DNA of 11,453 nt from Streptomyces sp. NRRL F-5123 (GTDB taxonomy: Bacteria; Actinomycetota; Actinomycetes; Streptomycetales; Streptomycetaceae): NCBI RefSeq assembly GCF_000721495.1, contig NZ_JOHY01000100.1, forward strand, positions 1-11,453. The letters run 5' to 3'. Position numbers and translations under genes: made by a program. The notes under the pieces are model-generated. The model was not told the DNA's origin, made no database searches, and saw nothing but the letters and a program-made list of their open reading frames with translations. Shown here one piece after another: positions 5,351-11,453 of this stretch (the stretch's first letter is position 1; each line of letters opens with the position of its first letter).

Positions 5351-6181
5351 ATGAGCAGTCCGGTGGCGTTCAGCGCGACGGGCGCGGGCACCGCGGCCGG
5401 GGCGGCGGGCGGCGCGCGCCCCAAACTGGAGCACGCCTACCTGGAGTTGCGCACCCCGCCGCCGGGCGGCAGCCTGACGCCGGGCCCGGCGTGCGGGCGG
5501 ATCGACTTCCAGTTCAACCCCAAGGAGCTGAGCCTCACCAAGGCGGCGACCTGGAACCGTACGCCCGCCAAGGGCGCCAAGAGCGCGGGCCCGCCCGAAT
5601 ACCAGGGGCCGCAGCCCAGCAAGCTGACCGTCGAGATGTTCCTGGACGCCAGCGACACGCACGACACCAGCGTCGTGAGGACGGTGGAGCAGCTCTTCTC
5701 GTGCTGCGTGCCGACCGGGCAGACGCGGCAGCAGAAGCGGGCGTCGCCGCCGTGGGTGGTCTTCCACTGGGGCGGGCTCACCGGCTTTCCCGGCTACGTC
5801 AGCCAGGTGCAGGCGAACTACACACTCTTCACGACCTCCGGGGTGCCGATCCGGGCGGTCTGCCAGGTCACGATGGAGGAGATCAGCGGCGACACCCCGG
5901 GCCAGAACCCGACGTCGGGCGCGCTGCACCCGCACCGCGTGCACAAGGTGAGCAGCGGCGACACCCTCGCCGTCCTGGCGTGGCGCGAGTACGGGGACCC
6001 GGCGGCCTGGCGGGTGATCGCCGCGGCGAACGGCATCGACGACCCGATCCGGCTCGCGCACGGCCGGGAGCTGCTGCTGCCCGCAGTCGAGGAGATCGAC
6101 CGGCTGCGGCAGGCCGGGCACGGCACCTACAACGCCGGCGGCAACGGCAACGGCGCCTACAGCGCCGGCGGCGGGGCGTGA
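5351..6181 (+). CDS. LysM-domain tube/spike adaptor protein (Afp7-like)
   Basis: This 276-residue protein starts four bases after the previous stop. Residues 26-180 form the conserved N-terminal domain: [37 protein letters not shown] and a final strand set with [12 protein letters not shown] LysM domain follows at about 197-246 ([27 protein letters not shown], then [19 protein letters not shown]). The protein ends with a Gly/Asn tail that repeats the pattern Y-x-AGG. In eCIS and gp53-type phages this protein binds the baseplate hub and joins the tube to the spike and wedge. The LysM part is a structural contact there and need not bind peptidoglycan. There is no signal peptide. It is followed three bases later by the VgrG-like gene, the standard eCIS order. 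Confidence 0.9.
   Translation: MSSPVAFSATGAGTAAGAAGGARPKLEHAYLELRTPPPGGSLTPGPACGRIDFQFNPKELSLTKAATWNRTPAKGAKSAGPPEYQGPQPSKLTVEMFLDASDTHDTSVVRTVEQLFSCCVPTGQTRQQKRASPPWVVFHWGGLTGFPGYVSQVQANYTLFTTSGVPIRAVCQVTMEEISGDTPGQNPTSGALHPHRVHKVSSGDTLAVLAWREYGDPAAWRVIAAANGIDDPIRLAHGRELLLPAVEEIDRLRQAGHGTYNAGGNGNGAYSAGGGA
6131..6174 (+). repeat. Gly/Asn repeats at LysM protein C-terminus
   Basis: Short imperfect GCCGGCGGC/AACGGC repeats encode [15 protein letters not shown], with the Y-(N/S)-AGG unit present twice. This is a flexible tail following the LysM fold, probably disordered and tolerant of length change. Confidence 0.4.
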
Positions 6182-6184
6182 CCC

Positions 6185-8044
6185 GTGGTCGACCAGGGCG
6201 TCGCGAAGACGCTGGTGATGGAGTTCGGCGGGCGTCCGCTGCCCGCGGGGCTCGGCGACACGCTCGTCGAGGCGTACGTGGACGGCAGCCGCACGCTGCC
6301 CGGCACGTTCCTGCTGCGCTTCCGCGACCCGGGCCGCGTCCTGCTCGCGAAGGCGGGGATCGCGGTGGGCACGCAGGTGCGGCTGCGGGCGGCGGCGGGC
6401 GGGCCGCCGACGGCGGAGCCGCTGCTGACGGGTGCGGTCACGGCGCTGGAGCTGGAGATCGACGACGGCGGCACCTTCACGGTGGTGCGCGGCACGGACG
6501 AGTCCTATCGGCTCTTCCGCGGCCGCCGGGTCGCGGGCTACCAGAACATGACACTGTCCGACATCTGCACGCAGGTCGCCCGGCGGGCGGGGCTGCGCCC
6601 GGGGTCGATCGACGTCGCGGGCCCGGTGCTGGAGCACGTCGTGCAGCCGAACGTCACCGACTGGGCGTTCCTGCGGATGCTCGCCGAGCAGGCGGGCGCG
6701 CAGGTCTACGTCGAGGACGGCAAGCTCAACGTGACCGCGCCGCCCGGCGCGGGCGGGGCGCCCCCGGTGACCGCGCGGGCCGCGCGCGACCCGCTGGTGC
6801 TGGAGATGGGCGACAACCTGCTGCGCTGCCGGGCGTCGGTGTCCGCGGCCGAGCAGGTCACCGAGGTCGAGGTGCGTGGCTGGGACGTGCAGACCAAGCA
6901 GCCGCTGGTGGGCCACGCGGACGCCGGGACGTCCGGCACGCTGCGGCTCGGCGTGAGCGCCGCCGACGTCACACGCCCCTTCGGCCCGGCGAGCCTGCTG
7001 GTCAGCGACACCGCGTACGGCGACCAGGCGCATGTCGACCAGGCCGCGAAGGCGCTGGCGGCCCGCGTGGCGGGGTCGTTCGCGGAGCTGGAGGCGGTGG
7101 TGCGCGGCAACCCGGAGATCCGCGCAGGCAGCACGGTGACGCTCGCCGGGGTCGGCGCGCCCTTCGAGGGCGGCTACACGGTGACGTCGGTGCGGCACGT
7201 CTTCGATCCCGCCAGCGGTTACGAGACGTGGATCGGCGTGACCGGCGACCAGGACCGCTCGCTCTACGGCCTGTCGGGCGAGAGCGGCCCCGAGCGGGAC
7301 GGCCGGTACTTCGGGCTGGTCAACGCGACCGTCACGGACACCCAGGACCCGCAGGGCCTGGGCCGGGTCAAGGTGCGCTTCCCGTGGCTGTCGGACGACT
7401 ACACCAGCGACTGGGCGCGCTGCGGCCAGGCGGGCGGGACGGGCGGCGGCGAGGCGTTCATCCCCGAGGTCGGCGAGGAGGTGCTGGCCGGCTTCGAGCA
7501 GGGCCGGCTCGAAGCGCCGTACGTGCTGTGCGGGCTCTTCAACGGCAAGGACAAGCCCGCCGCGGCGCAGGGCGGCAGCGGGCACGCCGTCGACCCGACG
7601 AGCGGCGCCGTCAACCGGCGGGCGCTGGCCTCCCGCGAGGGCAACAAGCTGGAGCTGCTCGACACCGCGGGCGGCCCGCAGGGCGTGCGGCTGGTGACCG
7701 GCGACGGCAAGACGCATCTGACCCTCGACCGGCAGCAGACCGCGATCACGGTGCACAGCGACGGGTCGGTCGCGATCGAAGCGGGCTCGCAGGTGTCGGT
7801 GAAGGCGGCGAGCGGTGTCGAACTCGACGCCGGGAAGGGCCGGTTGCGGCTCTCGGGGGACGTGGTGGAGGTCGCCGCGCGCTCGGGGCTGGCGCTCCGG
7901 GCGGGCTCGGGCGCGGTGTCGCTCACCACGGACGCGGCGGTCTCGGTGCAGGGCCGGCAAGTGACGGTGGACGGCACCGAACGCACCGACGTCCGCAGCA
8001 ACGGCTCGCTGTCGGTGACCGCGCCGATGGTCCGTATCAACTGA
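6185..8044 (+). CDS. VgrG-like spike protein (gp27/gp5 fusion, baseplate assembly protein V domain)
   Basis: A 619-residue protein that forms the trimeric spike of the CIS. The N-terminal two thirds is gp27-like and includes the hallmark [21 protein letters not shown] near residues 158-180. An OB-fold gp5/gpV domain covers about 372-455 ([49 protein letters not shown]). A C-terminal beta-helix of repeated short strands covers about 475-619 ([19 protein letters not shown], then [13 protein letters not shown], and so on to MVRIN). The chosen GTG at 6185 sits three bases after the upstream stop. An in-frame ATG at 6218 is an alternative but would remove part of the first strand. No lysozyme domain or C-terminal effector extension is present, so the spike itself is not toxic; the separate PAAR protein should cap it. 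Confidence 0.94.
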   Translation: MVDQGVAKTLVMEFGGRPLPAGLGDTLVEAYVDGSRTLPGTFLLRFRDPGRVLLAKAGIAVGTQVRLRAAAGGPPTAEPLLTGAVTALELEIDDGGTFTVVRGTDESYRLFRGRRVAGYQNMTLSDICTQVARRAGLRPGSIDVAGPVLEHVVQPNVTDWAFLRMLAEQAGAQVYVEDGKLNVTAPPGAGGAPPVTARAARDPLVLEMGDNLLRCRASVSAAEQVTEVEVRGWDVQTKQPLVGHADAGTSGTLRLGVSAADVTRPFGPASLLVSDTAYGDQAHVDQAAKALAARVAGSFAELEAVVRGNPEIRAGSTVTLAGVGAPFEGGYTVTSVRHVFDPASGYETWIGVTGDQDRSLYGLSGESGPERDGRYFGLVNATVTDTQDPQGLGRVKVRFPWLSDDYTSDWARCGQAGGTGGGEAFIPEVGEEVLAGFEQGRLEAPYVLCGLFNGKDKPAAAQGGSGHAVDPTSGAVNRRALASREGNKLELLDTAGGPQGVRLVTGDGKTHLTLDRQQTAITVHSDGSVAIEAGSQVSVKAASGVELDAGKGRLRLSGDVVEVAARSGLALRAGSGAVSLTTDAAVSVQGRQVTVDGTERTDVRSNGSLSVTAPMVRIN

Positions 8045-8068
8045 CGTCACGGGGGAGGTCGAGGGCGG

Positions 8069-8341
8069 ATGGGAGCAGCGGCCCGGGTGGGCGACACGAC
8101 CGGGCACGGCGGGGTGGTCAGCGGCCCCGGCGTGGCCTCCGTGCTGATCGGCGGGCAGGCCGCCGCGGTCGTCGGCACCCCGCACACGTGCGGGACGCCG
8201 CTGCACCCGCCGTCCGTGATCCAGGGGCCGGGCAGTACGTCCGTGCTCATCGGCGGGCGGCGCGCCGCCCGGGTCGGCGACACCGCCGGATGCGGCTCGC
8301 CCGTCGTCGCGGGCTGCCCGACCGTGCTGATCGGAGGCTGA
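8069..8341 (+). CDS. PAAR-domain spike tip protein
   Basis: A 90-residue stand-alone PAAR protein that folds as a small cone sharpening the VgrG tip. Three repeats each end in (S/T)VLIGG (residues 24-29, 58-63, 85-90). AARVGDTTGHGG at the start and AARVGDTAGCGS at 66-77 are the PAAR-type VGD motifs. Candidate zinc ligands are H13, H39, C41, C75 and C83; PAAR proteins normally use three His and one Cys, so the exact set is uncertain. ATG 8069 has GGGGGAGG at 8051-8058, plus GAGGG closer in. The C-terminus stops right after the PAAR fold, so no toxin is fused. Confidence 0.95.
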   Translation: MGAAARVGDTTGHGGVVSGPGVASVLIGGQAAAVVGTPHTCGTPLHPPSVIQGPGSTSVLIGGRRAARVGDTAGCGSPVVAGCPTVLIGG

Positions 8342-8344
8342 GCC

Positions 8345-8752
8345 ATGGGGCAGGAGTTCATCGGTGCGGGCTGGGCCTTCCCGCCGCACACCGACGCGAC
8401 CGGCAGTATCGCGCTGGTCCGCGACGACCGGGAGATCGCCGAGTCGATCCGGCTGATCCTCTCCACCTCGCCGGGCGAACGCCCGATGCGGCCCGAGTTC
8501 GGCTGCGCGCTGGGCGACTACGTCTTCGCGCCGGCCGACGCGGGCACCGCGGGCCAACTCGCGTACGAGGTACGGCTCGCGCTCGACCGCTGGGAGCCGC
8601 GCATCGACGTCGCCGAGGTGGCGGTCCGCTTCGACGAGGCCGACAAGGGCGTGCTCTACCTGGAGATCGGCTACTCCGTGCGCGGCACGAACGACCCGCG
8701 CAACCTCGTCTTCCCGTTCTACGTGATCCCGCAGCACCAGGAGGGCGAATGA
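8345..8752 (+). CDS. gp25/GPW-like baseplate wedge protein
   Basis: A 135-residue protein of the GPW/gp25 family, the conserved wedge component at the foot of the sheath that helps start sheath assembly. Family marks are LILSTSPGERPMRPEFGC at residues 37-54, the RLALDRWEPRIDV helix with the signature EPR at 84-86, and the C-terminal strand pair LEIGYSVRGTNDPRNLVFPFYV. The ATG follows the PAAR stop by three bases, and its own TGA overlaps the next gene (ATGA), so expression is coupled. In Afp the gp25 gene precedes PAAR; here PAAR comes first. Confidence 0.95.
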   Translation: MGQEFIGAGWAFPPHTDATGSIALVRDDREIAESIRLILSTSPGERPMRPEFGCALGDYVFAPADAGTAGQLAYEVRLALDRWEPRIDVAEVAVRFDEADKGVLYLEIGYSVRGTNDPRNLVFPFYVIPQHQEGE

Positions 8753-10713
8753 CGCTGCCGGCCCCGAACCTGGACGACCGCACCTTCCAGCAACTGGTCG
8801 ACCAGGCCAAGCAGTTGGTGCAGCGGCGCTGCCCGGAATGGAGCGACCACAACGTCTCCGACCCGGGCGTGACGCTCATCGAGGCCTTCGCCACGATGGT
8901 CGACCAGCTCATCTACCGGCTCAACAGGGTGCCGGAGAAGAACTACCTGGCCTTCCTCGACCTCATCGGGGTGCGGCTCTTCCCGCCGACCGCGGCCCGC
9001 GCGGACGTGACGTTCTGGCTGTCGGCGCCGCAGCCGGACACCGTGCGCGTCCCGGCGGGCACCCAGGTCGCGACCGTGCGCACCGAGACCGAGGAGGCGG
9101 TGGTCTTCAGCACCGCCCGGGACCTCGCGGTCGTGCCGTGCGAGCGGGCGTACCTGGCGACGGGCACGGCGGGCGGCGCGGTCACCGACCGCACCGCCGA
9201 GCTGCGGCTGGGCCGGGACGTGCCGTGCTTCGGGGCCACCCCGCAGCCCGGCGACTGCCTGTACGTCGGGCTGTCGGCGGCGGTGCCCGGCTGCGCGGTG
9301 GTGCTGCGGCTGGACTGCCAGGTGCACGGCGTGGGCGTCGACCCGACCGACCCGCCGCTGCGCTGGGAGGCGCTGTGCGGGGACGAGTGGCTGCCGTGCG
9401 AGGTCGACAAGGACGACACCGGCGGCTTCAACAAAGCCGGCGAGGTCGTGCTGCACGTCCCCGAGGGCCACGCGGCCGCGGTGCGCGCGGGCGTCACCGC
9501 GGGCTGGGTACGCTGCCGGCTGGTCTCGGCCGGGCAGGGCCAGCCGACGTACGTGGCCCCGCCGACCGTACGGCAGGCGGGTGCGTTCACGATCGGCGGG
9601 ACGGTGGAGGCGCTGCACGCCGAGAGCGTCGCCGCGGAGGTGCTGGGCGCGGCCGAGGGGCTGCCCGGGCAGACCTTCCACGTCGCCCGGCCGCCGGTCG
9701 AGCCGACCGGGGCGCCCTTCGTCGTCGAGGTCGCCGAGGGCGAGGGCTGGGCGCGCTGGAAGCAGGTCGACGACTTCGCGCACTCCGCCTGGTCCGACCG
9801 GCACTTCACCCTCGACCCGGGCTCCGGGCGGGTCGACTTCGGCCCGGCCGTACACCAACCGGACGGCTCGGTAAGGCTGTTCGGCGCGGTCCCGCCGAAG
9901 GACGCGACCGTGCGGGTACGGGGTTACCGCACCGGCGGCGGGCGGCGCGGCAACGTCTCTCGCGGGGCGCTGCGGATCCTGCGCAGCTCGGTGCCCTTCG
10001 TCGCGCGGGTCGAGAACCGCCGGGCGGCGGTCGGCGGGGTCGACGGCGAGACCGTCGACAACGCCCGGGTGCGCGGGCCGCTCACCCTGCGCACGCTGCA
10101 CCGCGCGGTCGTCGCCGAGGACTACGAGCGGCTCGCCCGCGAGGTCGCCCCGGGCGTGGCCCGGGTGCGCTGCCTGTCCGCGGCCGCCTCCGGCGAGGAC
10201 CCGGCCGAAGCGGCGGGCGGGGTGCGGCTGCTGGTCGTCCCGGCGGGGCGCGGCGACGCGCAGGGCCGCATCGACTTCCGCGAGCTGGAGCCGCCCACCG
10301 ACATGCTCTCCGGGATCGCCTCCTACCTGCACGACCGCTGCCCGGTCGGCACCCGGCTCAACGTCGAACCGCCCTTCTACCAGGGCATGACGGTGGCCGC
10401 GCGGGTGCAGGCCGTACCGGGCACGCCCACCGGGCCGCTGCGGGACGCCGCGCTCGCCGCGCTCTACCACCACTTCAGCCCGCTCACCGGCGGGCCCGAC
10501 GACCAGGGCTGGCCCTTCGGGCGGCCCGTCCACTCCGGCGAGGTCTTCGCGGTGCTCCAGCGGGTGCCGGGCGTCGAACTCGTCGAGGACGTCAAGCTCT
10601 TCCCCGCCGACCCGTACACCGGCGAGCGCACCGACCCGGTCGACCGGCTCGAACTCGCCCCGAACTCGCTGGTGTTCAGCTACAGCCACGACGTCCAGGT
10701 GCAGGTGAGGTGA
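8749..10713 (+). CDS. Baseplate assembly protein, gpJ / gp6-like wedge
   Basis: This 654-residue protein is the large wedge subunit linking the gp25 wedge to the outer baseplate. The N-terminus has the family-typical MTLPAPNLDDRTFQQLVDQAK, then CPEWSDHNVSDPGVTLIEAFATMVDQLIYRLNRVPEKNY, followed by LDLIGVRLFPPTAARADVTF and the beta-rich PAGTQVAT domain. The middle carries WKQVDDFAHS and RHFTLDPGSGRVDFG, and the C-terminal third has the gpJ fold (NARVRGPLTLRTLHRAVVAEDYERLAREV, then VEDVKLF, ending SYSHDVQVQV). The start is the ATG inside the upstream ATGA, not an earlier codon in the long open frame; the N-terminal motif begins exactly there. Length is in the usual range for the actinomycete members I know. 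It is followed one base later by the gpI-like gene. Confidence 0.94.
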   Translation: MTLPAPNLDDRTFQQLVDQAKQLVQRRCPEWSDHNVSDPGVTLIEAFATMVDQLIYRLNRVPEKNYLAFLDLIGVRLFPPTAARADVTFWLSAPQPDTVRVPAGTQVATVRTETEEAVVFSTARDLAVVPCERAYLATGTAGGAVTDRTAELRLGRDVPCFGATPQPGDCLYVGLSAAVPGCAVVLRLDCQVHGVGVDPTDPPLRWEALCGDEWLPCEVDKDDTGGFNKAGEVVLHVPEGHAAAVRAGVTAGWVRCRLVSAGQGQPTYVAPPTVRQAGAFTIGGTVEALHAESVAAEVLGAAEGLPGQTFHVARPPVEPTGAPFVVEVAEGEGWARWKQVDDFAHSAWSDRHFTLDPGSGRVDFGPAVHQPDGSVRLFGAVPPKDATVRVRGYRTGGGRRGNVSRGALRILRSSVPFVARVENRRAAVGGVDGETVDNARVRGPLTLRTLHRAVVAEDYERLAREVAPGVARVRCLSAAASGEDPAEAAGGVRLLVVPAGRGDAQGRIDFRELEPPTDMLSGIASYLHDRCPVGTRLNVEPPFYQGMTVAARVQAVPGTPTGPLRDAALAALYHHFSPLTGGPDDQGWPFGRPVHSGEVFAVLQRVPGVELVEDVKLFPADPYTGERTDPVDRLELAPNSLVFSYSHDVQVQVR

Positions 10714-10714
10714 C

Positions 10715-11275
10715 ATGCGCTCGGCCATCCCCGGGCTGCCCAGCCCGCACCCGCTCATCGACCGGCTGCCGGCCGTCTACCAGGAGCAGGACTTCCTGCA
10801 CCGCTTCCTGGCCGCGCTGGACGAGGTGGTCGCGCCCGACCTGCTCGTCCTGGACAACCTCGCCGCCCATCTGAGCAGCGGCACCGCGCCCGCGGACTTC
10901 CTGCTGTGGCTGGGCCAGTGGGCCGCCGTCCAGCAGGACCAGGAGCGTCCCGAGGCGCTGCGCCGCGAGGTCATCGCCGCGGCGGTCGGGCAGCACCGCA
11001 TCCGCGGCACCCGGCGCGGGCTGGTCCAGGCGATCCGCCGGGCGACCGGCACGGAGCCGGAGATCCGGGAGAACGGCGGCACCGCGTGGTCCCCGCGCCC
11101 CGGCACCGCGCTGCCGGGCACGCCCGGCGCCCGGGTGACGGTACGGCTGCGGGTCGCCGACCCCGCGCGGGTCGACCGGGCGGCGCTGGAGGAGCTCGTC
11201 GCGTCGGAGGTCCCCGCGCACGTCACGTACCGCATCGAGGTCCTCCCCCTCGAACCCGCCGGGGAGCCGTCATGA
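10715..11275 (+). CDS. gpI-like phage tail protein (baseplate)
   Basis: A 186-residue member of the gpI-type tail protein family (TIGR02242-like), which in eCIS and contractile phages pairs with gpJ in the baseplate wedge. The pattern LIDRLPAVYQEQDFLHRFLAALDEVVAPDL at residues 14-43 is typical. It is followed by a LLWLGQWAAV segment and RGTRRGLVQAIRRATGTEPEIRENGG, then a C-terminal ferredoxin-like part (VTVRLRVADPARVDRAALEELVASEVPAHVTYRIEVLPLEP). GGTGAGG at 10704-10710 serves as ribosome binding site, four bases from the ATG. Its stop overlaps the next start as ATGA. The protein is shorter than gpI-like proteins with fused fibre-binding tails, so it carries no fibre part itself. Confidence 0.91.
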   Translation: MRSAIPGLPSPHPLIDRLPAVYQEQDFLHRFLAALDEVVAPDLLVLDNLAAHLSSGTAPADFLLWLGQWAAVQQDQERPEALRREVIAAAVGQHRIRGTRRGLVQAIRRATGTEPEIRENGGTAWSPRPGTALPGTPGARVTVRLRVADPARVDRAALEELVASEVPAHVTYRIEVLPLEPAGEPS

Positions 11276-11453
11276 TCTGCCCCACCTGCCGGCACGACAA
11301 CCCCCCGGGCACCCGCTTCTGCACCGCCTGCCAGGCCTTCCTGGCCTGGGAGGACCCCACCCCGGAATCGCCCCCGCCACCCCAGGAGCACGCTCCCGCC
11401 CCCGCGCAACCGCCGGGCCCCGCACCACAGGGGTCCGGCCCCGCACCCCGGCC
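11272..11453 (+). CDS. Zinc-ribbon protein with Pro-rich linker, N-terminal part (truncated by window)
   Basis: This incomplete gene begins with ATG inside the previous stop (ATGA) and stays open to the right edge (60 full codons). Residues 1-25 form a zinc-ribbon: C3-P-T-C6 and C17-T-A-C20 with FC before the second pair. A low-complexity Pro/Ala linker follows (from about residue 29). No membrane segment is seen in the visible part. The position is that of the fibre gene in Afp, but the sequence is not fibre-like. Streptomyces CIS loci are reported to contain a membrane protein (CisA) linking the particle to cell death, and zinc-ribbon plus linker plus later domain would be one possible layout, but the visible 60 residues cannot decide this. 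Role unknown. Confidence 0.8.
   Translation, partial: MICPTCRHDNPPGTRFCTACQAFLAWEDPTPESPPPPQEHAPAPAQPPGPAPQGSGPAPR

Noticed and set aside
5273..8737. Minus-strand open frame of over 1100 codons (and similar ones at 8719-10758 and 3165-5075)
   Set aside because: These are antisense shadows of well-supported plus-strand genes. Their translations are rich in Arg, His, Ala and Gly without family motifs.
5491..8748. Very long plus-strand open frame joined to the gpJ-like gene
   Set aside because: Frames stay open by chance in DNA this GC-rich. The stretch overlaps the LysM, VgrG-like, PAAR and gp25-like genes in another frame and gives Arg/Gly/Ala-rich nonsense; the real gene starts at 8749.
1..11453. 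Prophage interpretation
   Set aside because: No capsid, terminase, integrase or lysis gene is present. The LysM adaptor, free PAAR, DUF6760-like protein and QR-motif proteins fit an eCIS better, although flanks outside the window were not seen.
1..11453. CRISPR arrays, tRNA or rRNA genes, insertion sequences
   Set aside because: No regularly spaced repeats, cloverleaf-like elements with CCA-type ends, rRNA-like stretches, transposase motifs or terminal inverted repeats were seen on reading.

Overview
The window is very GC-rich (well over 70% by eye) with strong G/C third-position bias, frequent GTG starts and purine-rich ribosome binding sites. This points to a high-GC actinomycete, most likely Streptomyces or a close relative. 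It carries most of a contractile injection system (CIS/eCIS; phage-tail-like, Afp/PVC-related) of the type known from Streptomyces. No head, packaging, integrase or lysis gene is visible, so it reads as a domesticated tail-like system rather than a prophage.

Layout. (1) 1-249, minus strand: the 5' end of a divergent gene that runs off the left edge. Its N-terminus carries an AGNAAVSRLVAQR motif typical of eCIS-associated proteins. (2) 250-464: divergent intergenic region with two small dyads and probably the promoters of both directions. (3) 465-11453, plus strand: one tightly packed operon-like run. The order is sheath (465-1991), inner tube (2072-2515), a tail-assembly-chaperone-like protein (2515-2976), a 46-residue DUF6760-type protein overlapping it by GTGA (2973-3113), a 576-residue Pro/Ala-rich protein with repeated QR motifs (3153-4883), a second tube-family protein (4915-5346), a LysM tube/spike adaptor (5351-6181), a VgrG/gpV-like spike (6185-8044), the PAAR tip (8069-8341), gp25-like baseplate wedge (8345-8752), gpJ/gp6-like wedge (8749-10713), gpI-like tail protein (10715-11275), and the start of a zinc-ribbon protein cut by the right edge (11272-11453).

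How the parts should work together (family knowledge): the sheath surrounds a tube of gp19-fold rings. The second tube protein and the LysM protein join the tube to the VgrG spike, which is tipped by PAAR. gp25, gpJ and gpI form the wedges that couple baseplate opening to sheath contraction. The AAA+ ATPase, tube cap (DUF4255-like), a classical tape measure and tail fibres are not in this window.

The least explained parts are the Pro-rich 576-residue protein, whose eight hQR motifs (h = mostly hydrophobic) and three G[ED]-P motifs are spaced along a disordered body between conserved ends, and the divergent gene, which shares the QR signature. Together they suggest a tube-lumen, cargo or tape-measure-like function specific to actinomycete CIS. 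That function is inferred, not shown.
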